This document shows, piece by piece, positions 52,760 to 64,000 of a stretch of DNA of 64,000 bases. Below the pieces are notes generated by a model. That model made no database searches, was not told the origin of the DNA, and worked only from the letters and a program-made list of their open reading frames with translations. Where the stretch lies: positions 1 to 64,000 of the forward strand of contig NZ_SMGD01000019.1 in NCBI RefSeq assembly GCF_004339545.1, read 5' to 3'. Origin of the DNA: Celerinatantimonas diazotrophica (GTDB lineage Bacteria; Pseudomonadota; Gammaproteobacteria; Enterobacterales; Celerinatantimonadaceae). A program made the translations under genes and the position numbers. Each line of letters begins with the position of its first letter. Position 1 is the stretch's first letter.

Positions 52760-53635
52760 ATGAAAAAACTGGTAACGTTCATCTCAGCGGCGCTAATCAG
52801 TTCACTGATGACAGTGACAGCTTACGCCCAACAAAACATTGCAATTGTGCTATCAACTTTGAATAACCCATTCTTTGTGAGTATGAAAGATGGGGCTCAA
52901 GCCAAAGCGAAAGAGCTAGGTTATAACCTCATTGTACTTGACTCACAAAATGACCCAAGCAAAGAGCTCTCGAATGTTGAGGATCTGACCGTTCGTGGTG
53001 TCAAAGCGATTTTGATCAACCCTACGGATTCAGATGCAGTTTCCAATGCGATTCGTCTGGCCAATCGCGCCAAAATTCCAGTCATCACACTGGACCGTGG
53101 TGCCAACCATGGTAAAGTCGTCGCGCATATCGCCTCAAACAACGTTGCGGGCGGTGAAATGGCCGGTCGTTTTATCAGAGCTAAAATCGGCCCTACAGCG
53201 AAAGTCATTCAGTTAGAAGGGATTGCCGGTACCTCTGCTGCACGCGAACGGGGACAAGGCTTCATGAATATTGTCAAACATTCAAAAATGCAGTTACTGG
53301 CAAGCCAGCCAGCTGATTTTGACCGCACCAAGGGTTTGAATGTCATGGAAAACCTGTTGACTGCTCATCCAGATGTCCAGGCTGTGTTTGCCCAAAATGA
53401 TGAAATGGCATTAGGGGCATTGCGAGCCATTCAAGCTTCTGGTAAAAAAGTTCTAGTGGTCGGATTCGATGGGACCAAAGATGGTATCGCAGCAGTCAAA
53501 CGCGGCGCACTAGGGGCAACGATTGCACAGCAGCCAGCACTGATTGGCGCACTGGGTGTAATCACCGCTGACCGAGTCTTAAAAGGCGAAAAAGTATCAA
53601 AATCAATTCCAGTTCCACTGAAACTTATTGAATAA
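52760..53635 (+). CDS. rbsB: Ribose-binding periplasmic protein
   Basis: 291 residues. Signal peptide to about residue 23 (MTVTAYAQ), then [64 protein letters not shown] and GFDGTKDG, collinear with E. coli RbsB. It also usually serves chemotaxis through a receptor. AGAAGGA upstream. Confidence 0.97.
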   Translation: MKKLVTFISAALISSLMTVTAYAQQNIAIVLSTLNNPFFVSMKDGAQAKAKELGYNLIVLDSQNDPSKELSNVEDLTVRGVKAILINPTDSDAVSNAIRLANRAKIPVITLDRGANHGKVVAHIASNNVAGGEMAGRFIRAKIGPTAKVIQLEGIAGTSAARERGQGFMNIVKHSKMQLLASQPADFDRTKGLNVMENLLTAHPDVQAVFAQNDEMALGALRAIQASGKKVLVVGFDGTKDGIAAVKRGALGATIAQQPALIGALGVITADRVLKGEKVSKSIPVPLKLIE

Positions 53636-53649
53636 TTCAGTTCAATAGC

Positions 53650-53675
53650 AGGCTGTCTCAACACAGAGGCAGCCT
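53650..53675 (+). terminator. Hairpin attenuator between rbsB and rbsK
   Basis: AGGCTGTCTC (53650-53659), six-base loop, GAGGCAGCCT (53666-53675), one G-T pair, then TT only. A weak terminator or mRNA-stability hairpin, common after abundant binding-protein genes. Confidence 0.6.
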
Positions 53676-53729
53676 TTACCTCTTATATTCCATCATCAGT
53701 GAATCGAACTTTCGCCAAGGTAAAATTAT

Positions 53730-54644
53730 ATGAATAAATTAGTAGTCTTAGGTAGTGTTAACGCGGATCATGTGCTTCAAGTTCCTCGATTCCCAAGGCC
53801 CGGAGAAACACTGCATGGTCGTAATTATCAGGTGATTCCAGGTGGTAAAGGCGCCAATCAGGCAGTCGCAGCTGCACGCCTGAATGCTGATATCGGTTTT
53901 ATTGCCTGTGTCGGAGATGATGCCTTTGGCCTTGATATTCGAGATAGTTTTGCCCGCGATGGGATGAATGTCGAACATGTATGTGTCGAAAAACACTGCC
54001 CAACCGGGATCGCGATCATTCAAGTATCTGATGAAGGTGAAAATACGATCTGTATCTCAGCTGAAGCGAATGCTCATCTGGATGAGCCGCGGGTCAGCAC
54101 TTACCAGCAGTCGATCCAACAGGCTGATTATCTGCTCATGCAGTTAGAAACGCCCCTTGAAGGTGTGACTAAAGCGGCAGAACTGGCTAAACAGGCAGGA
54201 ACCCCCGTGATCCTCAATCCAGCTCCCGCCCAAGAACTCCCCCGTGAGCTGCTCGCCAATATCGACATCATTACCCCCAATGAAACCGAAGCCGAAGTAT
54301 TAACAGGGATAGCCGTAACCGATGAATCCTCCGCTGAACAAGCTGCGAAAGTTTTACATGATTTAGGAATTAAAGTCGTCATGATTACACTCGGCGCACG
54401 TGGGGTTTGGGTCAGTGAAAATAATCAGGGTCAACTGATTGCCGGCTTTCGCGTCGATGCGGTAGATACGACCGCAGCAGGTGATACGTTTAATGGTGCC
54501 TTTGTGACTGGACTTTTAGAAGGGATGTCACTAGAGACCGCGATTCGATTTGCACATGCTGCAGCGGCTATTTCAGTCACTCGCTTTGGTGCACAAACCT
54601 CTATACCCTATCGTCGTGAAGTGGATGAGTTTCTGCACGCTTAG
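53730..54644 (+). CDS. rbsK: Ribokinase
   Basis: 304-residue PfkB kinase phosphorylating ribose at O5. GSVNADHVL, PGGKGANQAVAAARL (motif I), and DTTAAGDTFNGAF (motif II with catalytic Asp) are present. AAGGTA precedes ATG 53730. Confidence 0.97.
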   Translation: MNKLVVLGSVNADHVLQVPRFPRPGETLHGRNYQVIPGGKGANQAVAAARLNADIGFIACVGDDAFGLDIRDSFARDGMNVEHVCVEKHCPTGIAIIQVSDEGENTICISAEANAHLDEPRVSTYQQSIQQADYLLMQLETPLEGVTKAAELAKQAGTPVILNPAPAQELPRELLANIDIITPNETEAEVLTGIAVTDESSAEQAAKVLHDLGIKVVMITLGARGVWVSENNQGQLIAGFRVDAVDTTAAGDTFNGAFVTGLLEGMSLETAIRFAHAAAAISVTRFGAQTSIPYRREVDEFLHA

Positions 54645-54667
54645 ATCTAAATAAAGGAGTGGGGATC

Positions 54668-55675
54668 ATGGCTACTATGAAAGATATTGCTCGACTTGCG
54701 GGTGTCTCAACATCAACGGTCAGTCATGTCATTAACCAAACCCGGTTTGTCAGCGAAGAGATCGCAACCCGTGTCAATACGGCTGCTCAAGAGCTTCATT
54801 ATACCCCTTCTGCCCTCGCGCGAAGTCTAAAAATGAACCGGACTAAAACACTCGGGATGTTGGTCACAACCTCGATGAATCCCTTCTTTGGGGAGGTTGT
54901 CAAAGGCGTTGAGCGCAGTTGTTATAATCAAGGCTATAACCTGATCCTCTGTAATACCGAAGGCGACAATGAACGAATGCGGACCTCCATCGACACTCTG
55001 TTGCAAAAACGCGTGGATGGACTCATGTTGATGTGCGCCGCGGTCGCAGGAGAGACATTAACCGAGTTTGAGCGCTATCCAGATATCCCCGTCGTGGTGA
55101 TGGACTGGGGACCAACGGTTGCCACCAGCACCGATAAAATCCTAGATAACTCATTTAGCGGTGGTTTTATGGCCGCACAGTATCTCATCGACTGTGGCCA
55201 CCGTCAGATCGGCTGTGTCACCGGTCCGCTCTCGCAATATCAAGCCCTGAATCGTTATCAGGGATTCCAAAAAGCACTCAAAGAAGCCGGGATTGCAGAA
55301 AATCCGGCATGGACAATTGAGTCAGACTTTGAATGTGAAGGCGGATATGCCGCATTTAACCAGCTTGCAGCGACAGGCACATTGCCAACGGCCTTATTCG
55401 CAGGTAACGACATGATGGCTATGGGGATGATCAGTGCGGCCAATGAACTCGGCATAAAAATTCCCGAACAACTCTCACTGATTGGCTATGATGATATTCG
55501 CATTGCCCAATTTATGACGCCCCCGCTGACCACTATCCACCAACCTAAATATCGTTTGGGGAAAGCAGCCGTTGAAGCCCTCTTGCTCAAATTACAAAAT
55601 CCACAGAGCGAACCACAAATCATTCAATTGGAACCCACACTCGTCATACGCGAAAGCGTTATTGAGCAGCAATAA
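54668..55675 (+). CDS. rbsR: Ribose operon repressor RbsR (LacI family)
   Basis: 335 residues. MATMKDIARLAGVSTSTVSHVINQTRFVSEE is the LacI-type helix-turn-helix, almost identical to E. coli RbsR; then the YTPSALARSLK hinge and a periplasmic-binding-like effector domain. The start at ATG 54668 has GGAG eight bases upstream; GTG 54659 overlaps that site. It should bind the palindrome at 49639. Confidence 0.95.
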   Translation: MATMKDIARLAGVSTSTVSHVINQTRFVSEEIATRVNTAAQELHYTPSALARSLKMNRTKTLGMLVTTSMNPFFGEVVKGVERSCYNQGYNLILCNTEGDNERMRTSIDTLLQKRVDGLMLMCAAVAGETLTEFERYPDIPVVVMDWGPTVATSTDKILDNSFSGGFMAAQYLIDCGHRQIGCVTGPLSQYQALNRYQGFQKALKEAGIAENPAWTIESDFECEGGYAAFNQLAATGTLPTALFAGNDMMAMGMISAANELGIKIPEQLSLIGYDDIRIAQFMTPPLTTIHQPKYRLGKAAVEALLLKLQNPQSEPQIIQLEPTLVIRESVIEQQ

Positions 55676-58262
<2,587 letters not shown>

Positions 58263-58281
58263 CTGAATCACTCATAATCGG

Positions 58282-58313
58282 AAAAGCTGGCGAAAATCTT
58301 CGCCAGCTTTTTT
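58282..58313 (+). terminator. Rho-independent terminator of katG
   Basis: 13-base perfect stem (58282-58294 with 58299-58311), 4-base loop and T6. Twenty bases after the katG stop. Confidence 0.92.
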
Positions 58314-58545
58314 ATGCATCCGCTCCGCTAGCCTCAGTTCTAATCACTAAGCCAACATCCATAATATGTTGATGCCCCCACTTTAGAGTCATACACGAAT
58401 CTATCAGTCCAAAGTGATCCGAAGACACAGAAATAATAGTTTTCCTACTGCACCAAATGCAATACGAAAAGCGACTGTCACATAGAACTTGGTCAACACC
58501 AAAAGCAACGCTCAGTGAGCGATCTCGGCCCTTCAAAGGCAACAT
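58312..58545 (-). pseudogene. Carboxylesterase gene fragment
   Basis: The minus-strand translation contains FGLIDSCMTLKWGHQHI, parallel to FGLLDQRTALKWVHQHI in the intact esterase upstream. The DNA of 58364-58421 aligns without gaps to 59752-59809 at roughly two thirds identity. The rest of the fragment is not recognisable, and the GxSxG region is gone. It is most likely a decayed paralogue left directly downstream of the functional copy. Confidence 0.65.
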
Positions 58546-58627
58546 CGAGACAGCAACTAGATAAAAAATTTAATTCATTTATTCACAGTCTTTAGGGAGA
58601 GCGAGCTCTCCCTATTTTACCGCCGTA

Positions 58628-60319
58628 TCATTGCTTCGCGGCTGGCCACAATGAGGGCGAATGAAACGCCCGATCCAGCTCATCGCTAAACCAACGCCCG
58701 TTCAAAACGGTATGAATCAGCTCCATTTTGGTAGCCTGAGGCAGGCTGTGATCTTGCTTCATCGCCGCAATGAGTTCTTTCTCATTATAAGTTTTAGCAG
58801 ACATCGTCATCACAGCCTTGTACTGGTTGGCATTTAGGATCATCAAAGACTGCCCTTGTTGTTGATGCTGTGGGCTCCAACGTAACCACTTAGGTTGCTG
58901 GGCAGCGCGGTTAGGATTGCCATGGCGAATAAATGCGGCTAAATATTGCCGAAAATGCGCGGATAAATCCAATGCGCCGGCTCGCTGAAATGCCTTGCCG
59001 AGTAGCTTCTGGTTCCAGTGGTGATCCAGCAATGGCATAAATACACCATGAAATGCCCCTAACAGCGACATTGTCGCCCCTGGAGTGACATAATTATTAC
59101 GTCCTAAAGCCACCTCAGTCCCATAAATAGGTGCTGGATAATGGGGATACATCCGTTCTGCCGAACGTTGCACATTAAACAAACTATAAAGCTGCCCGCC
59201 ATAATGATAGACAAAGCGATACTGCTGCAGTAGTGAAGGCGTTTTGAGTAACGTACCATCATGCCAAGCTTTGGCAAAATGAGGATCACCTAAAGCAAAG
59301 AACGAGAACTCAGTTTGTCCACTGAGCATGATCACTGGCACAGCGTTGTAATGGGTCGTTTTAAACCCCTTTTTAGGTAATACGTAACCATCTCGATAAA
59401 GATGGGGGAAGGCACTCATGCGGATCCCGGCGTTGGTCATCAATGCGGCCAGCCTAGAGGCGGGAAGTTTCATGAGGTATTTTCGTACCGCTTGATCCCC
59501 CTGAGCTAACCAAGTCTTAGCCGCAGCCAGATCGGGTTTCATCTTATCCTTAACCACCAACGGTGCCAGCGCATTGATAAAGATCTTTTGACTCGCCGCT
59601 ACTGGAGCAGTCGTCATCCCACCACTAAATACGATCGCTCGCTGGAATGCGCCTTTAAATAACGGTGAAATCAACATCGCCATGACATCTCGTCCACCGG
59701 CGGAAAATCCAGCTACGGTCACCTGCGAAGGATCGCCACCGAAGGCCTTAATATGTTGATGAACCCATTTTAAAGCCGTGCGTTGATCTAACAGTCCAAA
59801 ATTACCTGACGCCTGAGCCGGGTTGGATGTTTTGATGGCTTTAAGAGGATTAAATCCGAGAACACCGAGACGGTAGTTAATCTGCACCACAACTGCATTC
59901 AGTGCTTTAGCAAGTTCAGTCGGGTCAAACTCATGCGCTTTCCCCCCTTGATTATTCCCGCCGTGCACATAAACCAGCACTGGCAATGCATGTGAATGAG
60001 TCGCCGGTCGATAAATATCCAGATTCAAACAGTTTTCCTGACCAATATACTGGTCATTGTGATACTGCGGACAAATGGCTCCTTCATGAGTGGCATTAAA
60101 CGTGCCCGCAGGCAGCTTATCCAACTGAGCCACCTGCCAGCGGCGCCCCCCAACAGGTGCTTTTGCATAGGGTATTCCTAAAAAGGACTCAACGGCATGT
60201 TCGCTTTGCCCGGTGACATGGACTCCATCTGACAAGGTCACTTGTGGCGCAGCTATTGCTAAGCTGCTCACTAACCCCAAAGCCCCAATGAGCGCTCGCT
60301 TAAATAAATAAGAGTGCAT
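58628..60319 (-). CDS. Secreted type-B carboxylesterase
   Basis: 563 residues. Signal peptide to about residue 23 (LVSSLAIAAPQ), then ESFLGIPYAKAPVGGRRW, oxyanion HGGNNQGG, FGLLDQRTALKWVHQHI, nucleophile Ser in VAGFSAGGRDV (GFSAGG instead of the usual GESAGG), and GAFHGVFMPLL with the likely catalytic His. Substrate unknown. ATG 60319 with AAAGGAG eight bases upstream. It lies downstream of the sulfatase/maturase pair on the same strand but separated by 149 bases. Confidence 0.87.
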   Translation of the reverse strand: MHSYLFKRALIGALGLVSSLAIAAPQVTLSDGVHVTGQSEHAVESFLGIPYAKAPVGGRRWQVAQLDKLPAGTFNATHEGAICPQYHNDQYIGQENCLNLDIYRPATHSHALPVLVYVHGGNNQGGKAHEFDPTELAKALNAVVVQINYRLGVLGFNPLKAIKTSNPAQASGNFGLLDQRTALKWVHQHIKAFGGDPSQVTVAGFSAGGRDVMAMLISPLFKGAFQRAIVFSGGMTTAPVAASQKIFINALAPLVVKDKMKPDLAAAKTWLAQGDQAVRKYLMKLPASRLAALMTNAGIRMSAFPHLYRDGYVLPKKGFKTTHYNAVPVIMLSGQTEFSFFALGDPHFAKAWHDGTLLKTPSLLQQYRFVYHYGGQLYSLFNVQRSAERMYPHYPAPIYGTEVALGRNNYVTPGATMSLLGAFHGVFMPLLDHHWNQKLLGKAFQRAGALDLSAHFRQYLAAFIRHGNPNRAAQQPKWLRWSPQHQQQGQSLMILNANQYKAVMTMSAKTYNEKELIAAMKQDHSLPQATKMELIHTVLNGRWFSDELDRAFHSPSLWPAAKQ

Positions 60320-60468
60320 TAATGTGCTCCTTTGACATAAGTCTGAATATTTACCCTTGTTAATTTGTTAGCCGCTAGCGAATGAAATAGAGGCCAGCTA
60401 AACCTAGCTTATTTTTGAATATACCAAACGACTTATCCCCCATTGGAAGTGCTGTGAATATCGGTGGA

Positions 60469-61704
60469 TTAAAGACCTTGCTGACGATAAAAACGTTGCT
60501 TCATTGCTACCTTCACTTGCTTAGGTGTTGCTCGCTCTTTCATCAATTCAAATATCCCAACCATTCGAGGAATGGTGTGAGTAAAATAAGTCTTATATCC
60601 ATCACAAAAATAGTTTCGATTCGGTCGACCATCACTGGATAATTCAAACCGATGCTTAGGGCACCCACCATGGCAGGCCTGGCGCACTTCACAGTCCACA
60701 CAATCACAACTGATATTTGATAATTTATTCTCACCAAACAAAATATTCTGTGATGAATTGACTAAGTCGGAGAGCTCATCATCATTAATATTGCCGAGTT
60801 GATGTTCTGGATATACAAAATGATCGCACGAATACACATCACCATTGGCTTCAACAGTCAAGTCACCACCGCAAGTTTTACTAAAAATACAAGCCCCTGG
60901 GCGACCAATCATCTGGGCCATCGTTTGCTCAAAATTCATCACAAACACTCGCCCAAAATCATGCTGAACCCAGTAGTCAAAAATAGTATTCAAAAATTTG
61001 CCATATGCTTTCGCGGGGACAGACCATTGTGTCACTTCACATTGCCCCTCAAATGTCGGTTGAATCAGCGTTAAACCATTTTCATCTGGCTCATTCGCTC
61101 GACGTTCAACCAGAGGGATAAACTGCATATAACGACTACCAATGCGCTTTAAGAAGTTATACACATCCATAGGACGACGGACATTTTCCGCATTTACAAC
61201 CGTTAAGGTATTAAACTCAACCTTGTATTTCTTTAACCACTCAAGCCCTTTTAAAACTTGATCAAACGTACTCTTTCCCGAACGAGTATGCCGATAGGTA
61301 TCATTACTAATCCGATCACCGTCTATCGAGACCCCCACTAAAAATTCATGCTCTTTTAAAAATTTCGCCCACTCTTCATCAATCCGAGTCGCATTGGTCT
61401 GGAAAAAGTTCTGCACCTTTTTAGAACCGCGATATTGCTCCTGAAGGGCCAAAGCTTTCTGATAAAATTCGATGCCTAACAGAGTCGGCTCTCCCCCCTG
61501 CCAGATAAAATCAACGATATTTGCTTTCTGGGACTCAATCTGTTGACGAACATAACTCTCTAGCGTCTTCTCATCCATCTTCCAATGGCTTTTACGCTCT
61601 GGGTAAAGCTTCTCTTTTTCCAGGTAAAAGCAATATTCACAATCAATATTGCATACTGAGCCACTGGGCTTAGCAATCATCTGAAAATTTTTAATCTCTT
61701 TCAC
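60469..61704 (-). CDS. Anaerobic sulfatase-maturating enzyme (radical SAM)
   Basis: 411 residues. The radical SAM motif CNIDCEYC gives Cys18, Cys22 and Cys25; GGEPTLL follows; the C-terminal SPASM cysteines appear in CGGDLTVEANGDVYSC, CDCVDC and CHGGCPKHRF. It oxidises a Ser or Cys in sulfatases to formylglycine without oxygen. I chose GTG 61704 because GGAGGAG lies seven bases upstream and the protein then begins close to the conserved core; ATG 61746 is the longest alternative. It is directly downstream of a Ser-type sulfatase, its likely substrate. Confidence 0.92.
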   Translation of the reverse strand: MKEIKNFQMIAKPSGSVCNIDCEYCFYLEKEKLYPERKSHWKMDEKTLESYVRQQIESQKANIVDFIWQGGEPTLLGIEFYQKALALQEQYRGSKKVQNFFQTNATRIDEEWAKFLKEHEFLVGVSIDGDRISNDTYRHTRSGKSTFDQVLKGLEWLKKYKVEFNTLTVVNAENVRRPMDVYNFLKRIGSRYMQFIPLVERRANEPDENGLTLIQPTFEGQCEVTQWSVPAKAYGKFLNTIFDYWVQHDFGRVFVMNFEQTMAQMIGRPGACIFSKTCGGDLTVEANGDVYSCDHFVYPEHQLGNINDDELSDLVNSSQNILFGENKLSNISCDCVDCEVRQACHGGCPKHRFELSSDGRPNRNYFCDGYKTYFTHTIPRMVGIFELMKERATPKQVKVAMKQRFYRQQGL

Positions 61705-61760
61705 TTCTGCACTCCTCCACAGTTGAGTACTTTTGGAGAAAATCAATTTCTTGAAGGCAC

Positions 61761-61808
61761 AAAAAAACCTGATAAGTGCTTTCAGAATGAAAGCACTTAT
61801 CAGGTTTT
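61761..61808 (-). terminator. Strong Rho-independent terminator between sulfatase and maturase
   Basis: 20-base perfect stem (61764-61783 with 61789-61808), 5-base loop, T7 on the minus strand. It would reduce read-through from the sulfatase into the maturase gene. Confidence 0.88.
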
Positions 61809-61946
61809 GCCTGTATCAATACAGTTACAATCCTAGTTAATTTAATACTACTAGGGAGTAATCTATCCAAGCAACAGGTAGACTTAGAAAATGTGATACA
61901 CCCCTTATCTGTTATCTATAGAAGCAACCTTCGCGACTCGTCAATG

Positions 61947-61975
61947 AACAAGCCATAGTCAAGCTATGGCTTGTT
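61947..61975 (-). terminator. Second hairpin after the sulfatase gene
   Basis: 12-base perfect stem (61947-61958 with 61964-61975), 5-base loop, 14 bases past the sulfatase stop. No T tract beyond TT; an mRNA 3' structure or weak terminator in tandem with 61761-61808. Confidence 0.55.
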
Positions 61976-61989
61976 AAGATAACTGTCAA

Positions 61990-63876
61990 TTAGTCATTCA
62001 GACCATCTGACATATGGTTGAACTTATACAATACCGGATTAGGCTTAATAATTGGTGGATTGCTATATTTTCTTGCCTCTTTCCACCATAATTTTTTCAT
62101 CTCCTTCAATTTTTCAGGATATTTTTTAGCTAAGTCAGTCGACTCAGAAAAGTCTTTTTCAGTATTAAAGAGCTGCCATTGATCTTCAGAGAATGGGGCA
62201 CCTAAACGATGCATTGCTACAGCACGCCACTTGCCATCTGTGATCGCCCGATCACCACGAAGAGAAAAGAACTGAACTGAACGCGTTTTAGCATTCTTAT
62301 CTTCAAAGGTTTTCAAAAATGAACGGCCAGCCACTGGAATTTGCTTAACACCGTCCACTTTTTTGGCAAATTTGGTTCCAGCTGCATCTAACATAGTTGG
62401 CGCCAAATCCACGACATTGACATACTGATCTCGAACCGAACCTGGCGACTTAATATGACCCGGCCAAGACACGATCAGTGGCGTACGAACCCCACCCAAA
62501 TATGGCCATAATTTATAACGACGGAATGGAGTATCGTCAGCATAGGCCCAAGGACGCTGATACAACATGTACGTTTTCGGTCCACCAGCTTCATCTAAAT
62601 GGGCATCCATTTGAGCAACAGTCGTCCGATCACCATAGGCTGTTCTAAAGCCACCGTTCGGTCCACCTTCAGAAGCTGCCCCATTATCAGTGATTAACAT
62701 AATTAGAGTATTTTTATATTGATGGGTTTTCTTCAGATATTTAATTAAACGGCCAATTTGCTCATCTGTTTGTGTCATAAATCCAGCATAAGTCGCCATA
62801 AACCGGGCAAATACTCGTTTATGCTGTGCATCTAAAGAATTCCATGCCGCATCCCCCTTCCCTCGAGGAGGCAAAACAGTGTTTTGAGGAATAATCCCTA
62901 GCTGTTTTTGACGGATAAAACGCTCTTGACGCAGTTTATCCCATCCAATTGCATATTTACCTTTATATTCATCAATATAAGATTTAGAAACTTGCAAAGG
63001 CGCATGTGTCGCCCCCAAAGCTAAATAGAGAAACTTAGGTTTCTTACTATCAGGTTTCATCAGATTAATCGCATGATCAACCAAATCAACTGACAAATCA
63101 TACTTAGGATCTTGGGGGGTTGGTAACTTGTGGTTATCTTCAATCAATAGCGGATGATATTGATCAGTATGACCACTGATAAATCCATAATAATAGTTAA
63201 AACCACGCTGCAGAGGCCAAAATGCTTTGTTCCGCTTCACGTTGTCGACATATTCAGGTGCTAAGTGCCACTTTCCTAGTGCATAGGTTGAATAACCAGA
63301 AGCTTGGAAGGCCTGAGCGACATTTTCGGCATTCGTAGGAATTTCACCGCTAGTTGCAGGCCCCGAACCTAACGGAACACTATTAGCAGGTGCTTTCGAA
63401 CGAGTAATCTTCATGCCACCATTTGGACCTGGTTTGATAACGATTTTAGGTGGAAGATCTTCCATATTAACCGTTTGAGGATTACGCCCAGTAATTAATG
63501 CCGCTCTGGTTGGCGCACTAATGGCTGCTGAATCAAACCGGTTATACCGAAGTCCAGAATAAGCTAGCTGGTCAATGTTAGGCGTTTCGATTTCGGAACC
63601 AAAGGCACCTAATGAGGCGAACCCTGCATCATCAATAACGATCATGATAACATTGGGCTTTTTAGCATGATTCCCCGTCGCTTTTGTATGCGAACCAGCC
63701 GCTAAAGCAGGCATAGCTAAGCAAGAGACGAGTGCTCCAGTTCCAAGCAATTTCAATAGATACTTCTTAGAAAAAGTATTTATTTTAGGCAGCATTCCGC
63801 TCATTTCAGACTCTGACACAGTACTTAATGACTGCCTCTTATTCCTAATATTATTAGTTATGAAATTTCTATCCAT
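61990..63876 (-). CDS. Secreted Ser-type sulfatase
   Basis: 628 residues, alkaline-phosphatase-fold sulfatase. N-terminal basic region with signal-like helix at about 38-60 (LLGTGALVSCLAMPALAAG); metal ligands IDD at 81-83; active-site S120-A-P-T-R with TGRN, so Ser120 is the residue to become formylglycine, the class matured by the radical SAM enzyme; later LGKWH, ATHAPLQ and ITDNGAASEGG. Hydrolyses an organic sulfate ester, identity unknown. ATG 63876 with GAGAGGG; internal ATGs at codons 25 and 28 would give a more usual signal peptide length. Confidence 0.92.
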   Translation of the reverse strand: MDRNFITNNIRNKRQSLSTVSESEMSGMLPKINTFSKKYLLKLLGTGALVSCLAMPALAAGSHTKATGNHAKKPNVIMIVIDDAGFASLGAFGSEIETPNIDQLAYSGLRYNRFDSAAISAPTRAALITGRNPQTVNMEDLPPKIVIKPGPNGGMKITRSKAPANSVPLGSGPATSGEIPTNAENVAQAFQASGYSTYALGKWHLAPEYVDNVKRNKAFWPLQRGFNYYYGFISGHTDQYHPLLIEDNHKLPTPQDPKYDLSVDLVDHAINLMKPDSKKPKFLYLALGATHAPLQVSKSYIDEYKGKYAIGWDKLRQERFIRQKQLGIIPQNTVLPPRGKGDAAWNSLDAQHKRVFARFMATYAGFMTQTDEQIGRLIKYLKKTHQYKNTLIMLITDNGAASEGGPNGGFRTAYGDRTTVAQMDAHLDEAGGPKTYMLYQRPWAYADDTPFRRYKLWPYLGGVRTPLIVSWPGHIKSPGSVRDQYVNVVDLAPTMLDAAGTKFAKKVDGVKQIPVAGRSFLKTFEDKNAKTRSVQFFSLRGDRAITDGKWRAVAMHRLGAPFSEDQWQLFNTEKDFSESTDLAKKYPEKLKEMKKLWWKEARKYSNPPIIKPNPVLYKFNHMSDGLND

Positions 63877-64000
63877 AACGTATCCCTCTCAATATTAATA
63901 ATGACTATGATATTTTCTATCTATAGCCATGGGTACAAAGATAATTGTATTGAATTAAATAACCCTATGTATAAGTTAAATAATTTAATAACACTAAGCT
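63877..64000. other. A/T-rich upstream region of the sulfatase gene
   Basis: 124 very A/T-rich bases at the window edge, presumably with the sulfatase promoter. No further feature is supported. Confidence 0.4.

Overview
The window looks like a near-origin chromosomal segment of a marine-type gammaproteobacterium with moderate GC. The left 18 kb keeps a gene order known from Vibrionales and from the E. coli rrnD-yrdA-aroE-tsaC-smg-dprA-def-fmt-rsmB-trkA locus. MaoP, NsrR, NqrM, RbsR and an Ugp system also fit this group. No 16S or 23S sequence lies inside the window, so the genus cannot be fixed from it; relatives of Vibrio, Aeromonas or Celerinatantimonas are plausible.

Layout. 1-300: promoters P1 and P2 and the leader of an rRNA operon that is transcribed leftwards out of the window. 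406-674: a short non-autonomous transposon-like element with a CTAG duplication. 0.8-18.4 kb: housekeeping block (yrdA; opgGH for osmoregulated glucans; aroE, maoP, hemF, tsaC on minus; purEK on plus; yrdD, smg, dprA on minus; def-fmt-rsmB-trkA-trkH on plus). 18.4-20.7 kb: SirB2-like protein with nsrR, then DUF1820 and a small Hpt-like protein. 20.7-30.7 kb: a galactoside utilisation cluster (GH36 alpha-galactosidase, LacZ, sugar ABC transporter, divergent ATPase) whose left edge carries a fragment of the same transposon-like element. 31.2-33.8 kb: pldB-yigL-thiM. 33.8-40.1 kb: ugpBAEC with a Pho-box-like repeat, divergent ugpQ, and a phytase-like esterase tail to tail with ugpQ. 40.2-49.1 kb: a quinone/enone reductase-type MDR enzyme, two chemoreceptors, pepT, nqrM with a tandem duplication of its 3' half, and a MATE pump. 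49.7-55.7 kb: rbsDACBKR with a perfect RbsR palindrome and a CRP-like site. 56.1-58.3 kb: katG. 58.3-63.9 kb: a secreted carboxylesterase with a decayed paralogous fragment beside it, a radical-SAM sulfatase maturase and a Ser-type secreted sulfatase.

How the genes work together. The accessory part is nutrient scavenging: galactosides (import, then beta- and alpha-galactosidase), glycerophosphodiesters and glycerol-3-phosphate under phosphate control, ribose under RbsR, and sulfate esters through a sulfatase whose active-site serine needs the adjacent anaerobic maturase.

Limits. I found no phage, CRISPR array, tRNA gene, toxin-antitoxin or defence system, and no gene cluster that I can defend as a new biological system. 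The less ordinary items are the recent tandem duplication at nqrM, the carboxylesterase fragment, the short mobile elements, two decayed or orphan ORFs and several operator-like palindromes. Function calls rest on recognised motifs and remembered family sequences; no database search was run. Many starts were moved from the longest ORF to an internal codon with a better ribosome binding site, as stated in each entry.
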